The notes: a model not told the origin generated them from the letters alone. Positions 22,801-33,873 are shown, counted from the first letter of the stretch. The stretch: DNA of 64,000 bases from Takakia lepidozioides (GCA_030704615.1 CM060733.1:73162001-73226000); one strand, 5' to 3'. Program-made: numbers and translations.

Positions 22801-24229
22801 GAGGACTTTTGGAAGAAAGGATTCGGGCTTGCCCGCATGGTGTTGGACGACAGAGGCTGTGTGGTTGTCCTGGCGAGCAGAGGCAAAAACACGCAGACAG
22901 GAATTGCGAAGTGGACCCACAAGAGCACCGTCCCAATTCTGAAGAAGAAGTGGACGCGCATCAACACATTGGGCCTTTGGTCGGAAGGGAAGAAGATAAT
23001 TACGACATTGGCATTCGTCCTTTCATTTTCTTAGGTGTTTTGAAATGCGGTGCCGCATTCGATTTCTAATCGTTCCCCACTGTGTATGCAAATGAAGCAG
23101 TTCGATGCATACTGCTTTGTGAAGGAGAACTCGACCTTTGCTTTCCGGAAGGAGGGATTGTTGGTTGACCCGAACTGCGACCCCATCGATTACGACGTCC
23201 TGTTCAACAACGTTCCCACGGAACTTCTCCCTCATAGCCTCACTTCAATGGAACCCCTGCGGTATTCACGGACTCGGAGCCCTGCCTTCATTCAGACAAT
23301 TATGGAGACATGCACTGACGTGGAGGGCACAGTGCTTGACCTCATCTGTGGGACAAGTATGCAGAATCTTGTTCTATGCTGTTCTGCAAATTCTCGTTAT
23401 GCTTTAATTCGCAACATTTGAAGGGCCATGTTATAATGTGTGGATGGCATTGTAACAGGTGCCTCAATGTGGGCTGGGCGGTTTTCCAACCGGCACCTCT
23501 TTGCCTACGAAGAGGACACATCCGTCTGGGGATCCCATCTGGAAGGGCTTCAACGGAATGTGAAGGCTCCCATCGAAGCCAAAGACTCCTCGGATTCGTC
23601 GGAGTCGGAGGAAGAGACAGTGGACATTGATGCCGAGGAGAACCCGGAATACGAGTGAGTGCAAACATTGTAAGTTTGCAAAGCCTTCTGGGTGATTTTT
23701 TGTCAAACGCATTTCCGGACTGTGGTTCTCATTGGTCTCGTTGGTGATTGTTATGTGCAGGATTCCAGGATCTGGGTCGAAACATGTAGGGCCTACACTT
23801 CCTGCCAGGAAGAATGTCCCGTTCTTTGCGAGGGCCGACTTCATGACGAGCCCGGTGAAGGACTACTCCCTTCCTAGTTATGCAGCTAAACTCGCAAATA
23901 CAGCAATTAGACGATGTGAGAATCCTAGTAAAGTAGAGCAAATTTTGGAGAGGGCTAGGGAGGACAGAAGGATAAGGAAAGAGTTGGCAGCACCTGAGAC
24001 AGGTAGACAGGTGCGAAAGTTCATATGTGATTCAGCGGATGAGAGCGATGCAGACAGGGAGGACGACGACCCAACGGAGGTGAGATGGTCAGTTCCGCAA
24101 GGGGAAGATGGGATTTTTGAAAGCCTGGCCAACGAGCAGTCCGCTGGAGATGGGAAAGGCAATGACGGGGTGGAGGCGGAGCAGGACAGTCAAGGACAGG
24201 ACGACGATACTGATGATTTTCAAGATTAA
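19835..24229 (+). pseudogene. Gene 2: ParB-methyltransferase-like protein, copy A
   Basis: A multi-exon gene. The first conserved ATG (19835, MPKGRKEMRLQEEIA) is shared with copy B; a second one lies at 20019 (MQKMFACLTGKVDVLEG). Order: basic, Pro/Ser-rich N-terminus; helical exons (20655-20844, then from 20945); a Lys-rich segment near 22200; a methyltransferase-like domain with WSCDMIILDIPDGEP (22718-22760) as motif IV and SPAFIQTIMETC..GTVLDLICGT (23290-23353) as the SAM-binding loop; then HLFAYEED after an intron. An acidic tail ends DDDTDDFQD. Introns such as 20845-20944 have GT-AG ends. The ParB exon of copies B and C is deleted here, and frameshifts occur near 21200 and 22380. DPPY is replaced by DIPDG, so activity is doubtful. 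Confidence 0.6.
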
Positions 24230-24274
24230 TAGAATTTTAATGAACACTCTGTACATTTAAATTCCCTTCCAGAG

Positions 24275-24282
24275 TATATAAA
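24275..24282 (+). promoter_or_regulatory. Possible TATA box
   Basis: TATATAAA lies 45 bp after the gene 2 stop and 85 bp before the first palindrome of array 2, on the plus strand. It could drive a transcript across array 2. No start site can be verified. Confidence 0.25.
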
Positions 24283-24363
24283 GGAAATTCTCCCCGTCCT
24301 TCATGTCCCCTCTCCCATGTGCTTCTCAACGACACCATCGTCCAAACCACGTCCCTCCCAAAA

Positions 24364-25580
24364 TCGGAAATGCGGCACCGCATTTCCAAAACCGGGAAAA
24401 GAACAATTTTCCGTTTCATGGTTTGGACATCAGAAATTGTTCGGCCGAACGGAAATGCGGTGCCGCATTTCTGTTTTCGATACGGCAGTTTTGCCGATTG
24501 CCAGCTCCTTCCATGGAGGTAAATGGAAATACCACCCCGCATGCAGAGGTCGAACACGTTATTTAAATGGCGGACATGGAAATGCGGTGCCGCATTTCCA
24601 TTTTGGAGATGGACGTTTTTCCAACTGCAGACGCATTTCCAGAACGGACATCGTTGTTTGTCCAATTCCAGACCCTTGGATGGAAATGCGGCACCACATT
24701 CCATCGTGTTGGACGGAAATGCGGCACCGCATTACATTGTCCAATAAGAACTTCCGATTGCCAAACATGGAAATGCGGCGCTGCATTTCCAAAACAGACA
24801 TCGTTGTTTGTCCAATTCCAGACCCGTGTGGGCATTCCATCTTGGACGGAAATGCGGCACCGCATTCCATTGTCCAATACGAAATTTTGATGACGGACAT
24901 GGAAATGCGGTGCTGCATTTCCAGAACGGACATCGTTGTTTGTCCAATTCCAGACCCTTGGACGGAAATGCGGCACCGCATTCCATTGTCCAATAAGAAC
25001 TTTCGATTGCCAAACATGGAAATGCGGCACCGCATTCCATTGTCCAATAAGAACTTTCGATTGCCAAACATGGAAATGCGGCGCCGCATTTCCAAGGCCC
25101 ACATCGTTGTTTGTCCAATTCCAGATCCGTGTGGGTATTCCATCTAGCTGGACGAAAATGCGGCACCGCATTCCATTGTCCAATACGAAATTTTGATGAC
25201 GGACATGGAAATGCGGTGCCGCATTTTCAAAACGGACATCGTTGTTTGTCCAATTCCAGACCCTTCGACGGAAATGCGGCACCGCATTCCATTGTGCTGG
25301 ATGGAAATGCGGTGCCGCATTCCATTGTCCAGTACGAAAATTCGATGACGGACATGGAAATGCGGTGCCGCATTTCCAGAATGGACATGGACAAGCATTG
25401 GCGATTGGACATGCTTGGACAATTCAAGGTCCAATATGGAAATGCGGTGCCGCATTTCCAATTCGAAGTATGGTAATGTCATGTCAAGAAATGAAATGCG
25501 TTACAGCATTTCCGTTACGACCACAACGGAGGAAATGGAGCTGCATGGAGAAAAATGAAATGCGGTGCCGCATTTTCGAG
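24364..25580. repeat. Palindrome array 2 (copy A), downstream of gene 2
   Basis: About 19 copies of the same GGAAATGCGG/CCGCATTTCC palindrome or its half-decayed forms, with other spacers than array 1 (for example GGACATCGTTGTTTGTCCAA and CGGCACCGCATTCCATTGTC recurring). Spacing is less regular, about 33-127 bp. The array separates the 3' ends of gene 2 (plus) and gene 3 (minus). Confidence 0.88.
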
Positions 25581-25852
25581 CTTCAGCATGTACATGTTTC
25601 CTTTTACTCATACATGGATTTCCTTCACCTCAGGACTCTGATATCGCTGACTCTGGTATATTCATATGGACAGACAAATTGTAGAAATGAGACCACAAAT
25701 TGTAAACAATGGGCCAATTACTGCAGTTCTTGAATACAATGAAACACAGCACACAGAAGTGAGGGACGATGGGTTGTTTTATTGATCGAACACGGGGTCT
25801 CACATTTAGCAACTCCAGACAAATCTAAGCCTTTTTGCCTTCTACATGGGCG

Positions 25853-26431
25853 TCACCAAGTCGACGGAACTTCGATAGCCCTCAAAACAAGCTCATTACT
25901 GATGCGGCACCTCGAGGTAAACTGCAATGCGGTCGTTCTGGTGCCCTTGGTGGAGCTCACCACAATGTCATGCCCATCAATGATACCACCATCATACATT
26001 GACAAGGTCACTGTGGGCCTCATGTGCCCGTGCGATTCGTCTTCGCAACTCAGCCGAATGTCTCCATACACTGGAAGAGCGGAGTAAACTCCACGAATAT
26101 AGTTTTCCCCGGTGCCGTCCTCCCTGGTGCACTGGCAGCAGTTCCAGCGCCAAAGCGAGGCCGTGCGTGATCTGTCCGGCATCCCATTCCAGCTTTGTAT
26201 ATCGAGGTCAACAATTTTCAGGACCCACGGACCGCATTGACCCTCGCCCTCACCTCGCTCAAAGCGGTAATAGCCCTCCAAATACTCCATTGCGCGCAAA
26301 GACTCCTGCTTGATTCCAGAAGCGTCAGTGAAAACAGAGAGCCAGACAATGATGTCTCCTGATTCTGGTTTGAACATAGCATAATCGTGGCCATGATAAG
26401 GGCAGTCAGCAAGATTTCGGCGGCACGGCAT
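25853..26431 (-). CDS. Gene 3: unrecognised 192-residue protein of the transposon
   Basis: An uninterrupted frame starts MPCRRNLADCPYHGHDYAMF and ends RAIEVPSTW. It has a Cys/His-containing start (CPYHGHDYAM), a charged middle (GYYRFERGEGEGQCGPW) and two CxxC-like Cys pairs (NCCQCTRED). I do not recognise a domain. A diverged piece with the same CPYxGxDYAM motif occurs at 26989-27084 on the other strand, so the motif is conserved within a family. It faces gene 2 across array 2, suggesting a third gene of the same element. Confidence 0.5.
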   Translation of the reverse strand: MPCRRNLADCPYHGHDYAMFKPESGDIIVWLSVFTDASGIKQESLRAMEYLEGYYRFERGEGEGQCGPWVLKIVDLDIQSWNGMPDRSRTASLWRWNCCQCTREDGTGENYIRGVYSALPVYGDIRLSCEDESHGHMRPTVTLSMYDGGIIDGHDIVVSSTKGTRTTALQFTSRCRISNELVLRAIEVPSTW

Positions 26432-26690
26432 CCTTGAAAAAGATTAGCGGAGTACGCTCAATGACAACAGCTCCTGGATGGAAGAGGCAGCAGCGCGGTG
26501 GCTGGAAGAAGTTCAAGCAAATGCTACAATTCCTCACAAACACTCCAGGGCACATTTAAATTTCCCCCCTACAGGAACCTTGCACAGATGAAGATTGGTT
26601 GCTCCATGAATGTAGCCGTTTCAGTTTCCTTCCCTGCCATGCAAACTATGGGGAGTAAGTGCCAGGTGGGCCAATAGCCACCCGAGACGT

Positions 26691-26753
26691 CGAAGTCCAT
26701 CCCCCCTTCGATGTAAATGCGACGCCGAATTTCCATCCGGGGGATGGACTTCG
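26691..26753. repeat. Stem-loop enclosing a decayed palindrome
   Basis: A 14-bp perfect stem (CGAAGTCCATCCCC and its complement) encloses a sequence with a half palindrome (CGACGCCGAATTTCCATCC). That half resembles the copy E core, not copy A. It may mark the outer edge of element A. Confidence 0.6.
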
Positions 26754-26988
26754 GTGGCAGATTTCAAACTATACCCCGTGGATGAGAAAGAGGTATCGGT
26801 TCATCCACCGCTGGCGTGATGAACATGTTACACGATGATTGGTGGGTACGTGGGACCCAGATGCTCCATTATTGGAGCCCGCACTGCTCTTCCGCTTCTC
26901 ATCATTTCGAAAATCTAAGGACTTCGTTGTTGTCCGCAAGGTCATTGTCATCGGCATCAAAGACGTCCTCAGGTCCTCCTTTGCAAGG

Positions 26989-27084
26989 ATGTCGTGGTTC
27001 CGGAATCGGGACGACTGCCCTTATGGAGGCTTCGATTATGCAATGTATTCGGCCACATCGTGGATGCTTGCTCTGTCATTTTGA
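26989..27084 (+). pseudogene. Fragment related to gene 3
   Basis: It reads MSWFRNRDDCPYGGFDYAMYS, matching the first 20 residues of gene 3 (CRRNLADCPYHGHDYAMF) in pattern but on the opposite strand. It stops after 32 codons. Its neighbourhood on the minus strand reads an acidic stretch (DVFDADDNDLADNNEVL) that could be the tail of another gene 2 copy. Confidence 0.35.
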
Positions 27085-27483
27085 TCAACCTTACCTCACA
27101 TGGTTCTTTAGCAATGATCAAACCTGGAACTCTCTATGATTTGGTCTTCCCTTTACTCTCTCTGAGATAATCTAGCACTAACATGAGTCATACCTTCCGA
27201 ATCTACTGCTACCCATGTGTTCCTATCCTGACTCAACATCCATTACCATACGTATACTGCCCTGTGTGAATGATTCTGATAGCTAGATCTCCAGGCAGCC
27301 TATAGTTTGGGTTTTGTGGATCAAACCCAAGCAGTTCTATGTTAGAAAATCTAACCACTCTGATCACGAGGTCACCCATTTGTGGCCCTGCAGTCAAATA
27401 ATTTGCTCTTGCGTTCCATCGCGTTGCACTCGAGAGTTGATAACGGAACGCCAGCTTTTCCTGTTTTGTCAGTCCTCTATCGA

Positions 27484-27499
27484 CCAAGCTCTGATACCA
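27484..27499 (-). other. LTR retrotransposon primer-binding site
   Basis: On the minus strand the sequence TGGTATCAGAGC matches the initiator-Met tRNA primer-binding site common in plant LTR retrotransposons. It lies three bases after a CA dinucleotide (27503-27504) that could end an LTR. Confidence 0.5.
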
Positions 27500-27502
27500 A
27501 AA

Positions 27503-28700
27503 TGAAGGGGCCTACAACCCATGACAATCCATCCAGTCAGTACACCATTTATTCCAGGCTACAGCGGAAGAGAAAACCTGGCACAAACGGAGATTCGTCA
27601 TTGAGATTTGTCTAGATACATTGTTTGTTTTCTTTTATTGTCATCCCTGGAGGGTGACCAAATGCCCTTGAGCTTGTCACTTCATTCGTTTTCATATCTG
27701 TGTTTGCACCATTCACCGGTCGAACGGAGGTCTGCCGTGATGCTTACTTCCGACCCTCTAGTGTTCATGCCTTGCTCCAGTATTAACACGTATGTCTAAC
27801 TTGGCTTTGCAGAGAAGTGCATGGAGAAACTACCCTACTACATACTGGTATCAGTTCACTATTTAGTACACAACCGTATCGTGCATGCTAGCTAAGCCTG
27901 CAGCCTCTCTTTGTATAAACGCAAATTAGATGTTTTGATGCATGAGAGTTAGTCCTCACAAAACACTTTAGCTAACCATCATAACACCACCTCTATGTTA
28001 GTGGATACATTCTACTTCACACCAAGCTGATTCTCGTGCTCACTTCAGAATGATAATAATCTCCATGCCTTACTTCAAGAAGAAACATAAGCTAGTACCA
28101 AAAATCTGAGAGAGATGACTATACGTAACCACTCGTCTTATACTTTGGCCTGATCATAGACTTGGTCTTATCCACGCCGCCACTCCACGTGATTATTTAA
28201 TAACTAGACCCCAAAACTTAATCAGCTGCAACCTTAGGCTTGAAGACTTAGTGGCCACCGGGTATTATTCCCCTCTGTGCCACAGGCCTGATTGTTGCTA
28301 AATACATCTTAAGGCGTCGTGTACCTCCTTCTATCCACCCTTTATCTTAGTGCCACCTAGCTAATATTATTGTGGCCACTCTACTCACTAAATCACCGCT
28401 GAGTCCTTTGTCTTATTTCTGCAGTATCATCCCTATGTGATGAAGAATCAATTTTTTCATTGATGCTTTCATCGCCCTATCATCCTGCTAGCTCGTCATC
28501 CATCCACTAATGCCAATCAGTGATCTCATCCTTGCTTGTCATCCAATTTTCCCACCATCCATCCGCTGATGAAAATTTGTCAATTTCATCCTGTTAACTC
28601 CAATGATAAATCGCGATTTCATCCAACTATCCTGCCATCGTTCCTTACTTGCACAAACCCCAATTTTCTTGTCTTGCCCATGGGGTTCTCCCGTGTTTCC
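27503..28700 (-). mobile_element. Probable LTR remnant next to the primer-binding site
   Basis: If 27484-27499 is a primer-binding site, the 5' LTR should extend to higher coordinates on the minus strand. An AATAAA signal lies near 27550-27556 on that strand. No second LTR is in the window and the outer end is not defined. No coding sequence is supportable in this stretch. Confidence 0.3.
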
Positions 28701-28760
28701 CTCGTTACCTCCTTTTGACTCACACACCTCCCCAAAAATTGCGGCGAGGCGAGTTTGTTG

Positions 28761-30917
28761 GCAACAAGGCAGCATTCCCACATTCCGGGCCATCTATAGT
28801 GGATGTGTTGAAGCTTCTGCACGTAGACTCCAAATCGCAGCTTGGTAAGATTAATTTTGAAATCGCAGAAGTGAAGAAGGTCAAATGCTTGCCAAGGATC
28901 GTAAATGGTGATGTTGTGTATGAGCTTCCTCCCACGTCAAACACATCTCCAACTGGCCAGCTTGAAGGTATGGACCGCAAGTACGACGGGAATCCATGGA
29001 CGGTGACGAGAACAACCAACATAAAGCTCCCGCTCATAGGGTCAAAAGGCGGCGCTGTGAGGTGAGATTTTAATTTGCAGTTGTTGTCACTGCCCTCTGA
29101 GTTGCTGTAGTCGGTCCCAACTACAACAGTCGGTGGTTTTGATATCAAAGTACAACAATCGTTTCGGAGTGCTGACCAACTTTCACATTGCAGATATGTT
29201 TACTGTGTTGGAGCGATGAGATGCGTCAGAGGAACGTGCCCATTCTTCCTGAGGGAGGGCAAGCACAATGAGATGCACTGGGTGGGACACTCCGATGGAC
29301 AGTACTTCAAGCCGCACCTGGAGAAATGGACCAGAAAGTACATATCCCAAAACCTGCAGAAAGCACATATCCAGCTTTGTACGAATTGGAGAGCAGCGAG
29401 CAGCGAGGCTGAAGCAGAGGTGTCGTTTCTGGCCATCCGTGCCTGGTGGTCGTCTTCCAGTGCCGCTCGAGATGACGATGTCCCAGCGCTTGAAAGCTGG
29501 CTTTCATGGTGGACATACTAATACTACCAACTTGGAGCTTATGTTCAAAATGTAAGAATTCCGTTTCTCCATCCAGTGTCCTCTTGTGTCCACTTCTTTT
29601 AGGCTGCTCACATGAGCAAACCTTCTACAGCTATAGTCTGCACCACTATTACAGTGCAAATTCCGAAATTGTAACTTTAATATTAATTGTTAATTTAATT
29701 ATGATTCGTTTAATTTGTAGATTTTCTCGCACCCACTTGGGTTCGCTCGCATCTTCGTATCATGGTTTTGTGCACCTCAGTTTGTACGTAATTGGGATGC
29801 GCACATGCTGTGCACGAAATGAACATTCACTTGTAGTCTGCAACGACTATATTATTGCACGAGGAGATATTCCCATTTTCCATTTACTCCTACCTGTCTT
29901 TGCTCGCATCTGGTTTCGAGAATGTGGACTACAATATGTTATAGTCTGTAACAACTATATCATCGGATAGCCAGAAAACCCCTTCATGAATTACCTCTTA
30001 TACTTATAGTCTGCACCGACTATGGCCTTAGGGGTACATTGTGGGCCCGAAAATGATGCATTTCTTTCTGTGGCACTTGTAGTCTGCACTGACTATTGGG
30101 TTGTACGTTCGTTGTTGGTTGGTTTGTTGTCACACCATGTCTCTGGGACTTATAGTTTGCACCGAGTACGTGGTTATCTGTTCTTTGTTGGTTGGTTATT
30201 GTTGCAGCCATGTCCATGGTATTTATAGTCTGCACCGACTATGTGGTTATGTATCGTTATTGGTCAGGCATTGCAGAAATACTTATAGTCTGTACCGACT
30301 ATGTGCTTGTTTTTATGCCAATTTCGATGTGTCTCTTGCAGGGTCTGTAGCTGGAGGACAACGATGCAATGCCGAATGTCAATATGTCAGAGGCCGTATT
30401 GCGAGCTGGCAGGCCGGCAGCGGTGTGTTAAAGGTTGACCTGTATACAGCCACCCGGAACGACATGACGAGGGCAATTCTGCAATCATCTAATTACAACA
30501 ACTACCTGGAGGGTGGGGCAAAGGGTTCCGGACTTGTTCGCGAACAATTACTAGCCCGTGCGGCATCCCGCTTGTCTGACCGTGCTAAAATGGCTGAAAC
30601 GGTGAGGTCTTTTGTAGATGGCACTGAGCTTCATGGTAAAAATCCAGGGCTGGAGGGTGACCTTCTCACGAGAACAACAAAATGGAAGATTGTTCTAGGG
30701 CAACTTGCAAGACGAGGAACACGTTCATTCTTGGAGGTCTGACTTAAACCTCCGAACGACACCCAGGAGACCTGAAGGTGCCGGTGGATTAAGAGTGAGC
30801 ACAAGTACTGTGGACATGTCTGTTGAAACTTTGGAGGATGAGCTTCCAGTACAAAACAGAAAGCCTGTTTTGGAGACCGTGGTTTCGACGGCTTGCTGCC
30901 GCCCACACTTCCGATGA
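28761..30917 (+). pseudogene. Gene 1 (transposase), internally deleted copy C
   Basis: Three blocks match copies B and D. The first (28761-29061) has GMDRKYDGNPWTVTRTTN, the start of the GCM/WRKY-like domain. The second (29194-29551, after a 132-bp GT-AG intron absent from copy B) has CVGAMRCVRGTCPFF and then jumps to the late catalytic region (EAEVSFLAIRAWW, LESWLSWWTY). The catalytic Asp region is deleted. After a 790-bp intron the third block (30342-30917) has RAILQSSNYNNYLEGG and LEGDLLTR, matching RAIMQQATYYKFLSG in copy D. A stop follows WWTY. The product would not be a working transposase. Confidence 0.6.
29552..30341 (+). repeat. Expanded intron with eight ATAGTC-GACTAT motifs
   Basis: The intron starts GTAAGAATTC and ends CTTGCAG. 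It corresponds to an 82-83 bp intron in copies B and D. It holds eight copies of an interrupted palindrome ATAGTCTGCACCGACTAT or near variants at about 29632, 29833, 29941, 30006, 30079, 30152, 30225 and 30285. The middle ones are exactly 73 bp apart. Confidence 0.75.
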
Positions 30918-30959
30918 GGTGGACAAATGGGGTCCCCATTGGCAAAGGCAAAATGAGAA

Positions 30960-32063
30960 GTTCGAAGATTGATTGCTACTGATCCTCTTTTCCAGCATTT
31001 GTCCGGAAAGATGTTTTACGTGTGGGACGGCAATCATCGCCTCCTGGCATGGATGGAGCACATAGCCCAAGCCCACCCCAACGACCTGGATTGGCATTAT
31101 GCCGTGGAGTGTGTTGTGCTAAAGGTTGCGGGGCCCAAAGATCGAAGTCTTCTCAAAGCTGCAATGACAGACATCAACTCGTAAGTTACAATGCCTCTTG
31201 CTTTGGAACCTTGAATTTGAAAGTCATTTCATCGCAAATCGTCATATTTGTTGCAAATTCTCATCTCTTCCGAGTGAAGGATGTCGGGAAGCAGGGGGTG
31301 CAAGAGTTTGCCAATTCGCTCAGTGTCGACCTCCTGCGCAAGTCGGAGGCAAAGGCAGATAGAATCTGGTATAGGCTGAGCATGGACGCCATGGTGGACT
31401 ACATATTTTGGGTACAGCTCCCAACTCTTTTGTTGACCTAATCTGTCTTTGCTCCCCCAATAGAAGAAAAAGTGTGGACCAAGATTTCTAATCTTATGTG
31501 TGCATTGTTGACATACGAAAATTCAGCAGGATTTGGCATATGCGCGGAGGTTCTACATGGAGTCAGAGGAGAAGAAATAACCCTCCCGGCACTGGAATCG
31601 TATCTCAAAGCTGCAGAGGCGAAGGCCCGTATCAAGTACAAGTTGCAGATGGTGAAGTACGTGCCCATAGCTGATCCCGCCCTTGGTGCCGACTTTCTAG
31701 TGGAGGTGGGGAAGCACTACTCCCGTGCTCTTAAGCCCACGATGACACTGGAGAAGCTGCATTGTCTAGCTACAGCCTGTGTGGATGCAACAGAGAAGGT
31801 TATACATTCTTAATCAAATTATCTTGTGGCAACAATTCGTTTTCGTGGTGTTTGGCGCTTACTAATATGCACGGTGGTTGGACAGACCCGGTGGCTCCAA
31901 ATCTGGAATGGGTCCCAGAGTACAAGGGACATGTGGAGTGGCATGATTTTGGGAAAGATGCGGCGTCTATTTCCGTGGAAGAGGATCCATTACCGCAGAA
32001 ACACGTCTTCATCCATATTAACCCTGCAACCCCAAACAGAAACCCTAACCCTTGTCAGCCTTA
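30960..32063 (+). pseudogene. Gene 2, copy C: ParB-like domain and helical exons
   Basis: The first exon (to 31180) reads HLSGKMFYVWDGNHRLLAWMEH then HYAVECVVLKV. The order of a strand, the DGNHRLLAW signature and a following strand fits ParB/Srx-like domains. A GT-AG-type intron follows (from 31181), then an exon with ANSLSVDLLRKSEAKADRIW and RLSMDAMVDYIF, then one with EAKARIKYKLQMVKYVPI. It ends near 32063. The methyltransferase half is missing. It lies directly downstream of gene 1 copy C on the same strand, unlike the divergent arrangement of copies A and B. Confidence 0.6.
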
Positions 32064-32510
32064 GGGACCCACCTCAACCCCGACAATGAACCTCGCCATC
32101 CCGCCCCTCTGCATGATACTGCGCACTGACATCATCCATGGGACCATCCATGCATGCAACATTCGTCCACAGTGTACATCCAATCGGGGTTTATCCATCC
32201 AAAAACATTCATCCTCCATACATCCAACCAAATATTGGTGTGATGGCATATGTCGAATGACTGTCTACTGGACTATGCACATATTCATCTCTGTTGAAAA
32301 AGTTTTATTGAATGCACACGGTTGAATTGGAGAGCAATGTTTAGAAGGAAAACACTTTCAAATTCGCAGGACGCGGGGGAGAGAATGTTTCAATTCAAGG
32401 ATGTGAATTTCATTGTAGTCCGTGCTCATTACAACGGATGGTGGGAAGAGAAATGGTGGTGCAACGGAAAACGGAGAGTGTGTCCCCTCATGTTCCATAA
32501 ATGAATGCCC
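32064..32510. other. Spacer between two gene 2 copies
   Basis: No supportable gene. It separates the truncated copy C (plus strand) from copy F (minus strand), whose 3' end lies at 32511. Confidence 0.4.
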
Positions 32511-33840
32511 TCAAGTACATCCGTAGGTGGTGTCAACACTGCTACTGCTACCACCTGAATCTACTGAACTGCTAGAAGTACTGCTACAACCTGAAACTGC
32601 TGCACTATCATCTATGAAGACCTTTGCGCGGAGGTGCCTGAGCGTCTTCCTGGAACTCCAACGCAAGGGTAGGGGAGAAAGCACAGCTGCTTGCACACGA
32701 GCAATGCCTTCCGCGTAATCGGGAAGGACATAATTAGGAGGTGGGCTCCAGCACAAGTCCCTCAAGTACATGGAAGACAGGGGCCATGGGAGTGCGTTCA
32801 CATTCCTGCAATCAGAAATGCACCATTTGGGTAACAATCAGACAACAGAAGGGGACGCGACAGAGCATATACACAGGGATCAAATAGACAGAAAATGAAC
32901 TTACTCACATGAAAAGTCATTGTTCAGGTCCTTGTCGTCTCCGTCGAGGATATCAATTTGCGCAGTGACATCCTTGACATTGGAGGTAGACGCGCCCCCT
33001 TGCAACTCGGCAAGGAGGCCAGTGAAAATATTTGCATCTCCTTCCATACCAAACAAGTGCCTGCCACCTGCCTTGCAAGCATGGTAAAAAGCGCCTGCAA
33101 GAGACAGATTGAAGGAATTAGAGTTTTAGAATATTGAGTAAAGAAGGTGCAGAAGAAAAGAAATCGATGACAAAGGCAAGAAGAGAAACCTGTGCCGAGA
33201 GTGAGATCTATGATGCGGGCCCCTGGCCGAGAACAATTCTCAATGATCGTTTGGATAAAAGCCGGGCTTTTTTCACGGGCCCCTCTCCAAGGAGTTCATT
33301 TGGCTTTCGCAAACATACGTTGGAGTCGACATAGTTGTAGTGCATGTCGTTGACGACAGGATCGAACCTCTCGTTTATGAAACATCCTCCCCCATGAAGC
33401 TTGAACTCCACCACTGTGGTGGGAGTCAACAGTGGATGTACCCTCACGAGACACACGGCCTCAAATAGACGGGTCTGCGATGAAGAGGACAATAATTAGT
33501 GAGGAATGTTTCATAGCACATCTGGGTGGGAGTGCAGACCCATTTTGGATGGAACTGGTTCAGAGTCATTGCTCATGCACCGCCATAACTGAGTGCGCTG
33601 AAGCACTCAATTCAGGCAGTGCGAACAGCATGACTTCATAACAGTCAGTACAGTGGAACTTCAACAGAGAAGGCATAAAAACAAAGTATTTGAAACCCAC
33701 CTTCTACCCTAGGCAATCCCCCTTCGTCAGATATAGGCTGTTGACACAGTTCCAGGTCTTGATAATCCGCATCCCCGAGGCTTTCAAGTAGCTTGCCAGC
33801 TCTCGGCGACATCTCATCGTGACAGATTGTATGATACCCA
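32511..33840 (-). pseudogene. Gene 2, copy F: methyltransferase half with best SAM motif
   Basis: Exons on the minus strand: about 33840-33701, 33492-33190, 33094-32905 and 32805-32511, with GT-AG introns 33095-33189 and 32806-32904. The second exon carries EKSPAFIQTIIENC then ARIIDLTLGTG; the third begins AFYHACKAGGRHLFGMEGD. Together this is motif X/I and the following helix and acidic strand of beta-class N6-adenine/N4-cytosine methyltransferases (VLDPFxGSGT...GxE in the family). The last exon (NALPWPLSSMYLRDL..) matches the copy A tail in position and ends in a Ser-rich tract. One frameshift lies at an A run near 33256-33261. Motif IV and the ParB part are not present, so function in this copy is lost or unproven. 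Confidence 0.6.
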
Positions 33841-33873
33841 ATTTTATTTTTATTTTATTTTTTATTTTTGGTT

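Noticed and set aside
21933-22967. A 344-codon minus-strand frame
   Set aside because: It is antisense to gene 2 copy A, whose plus-strand protein is supported by copies B, C and F.
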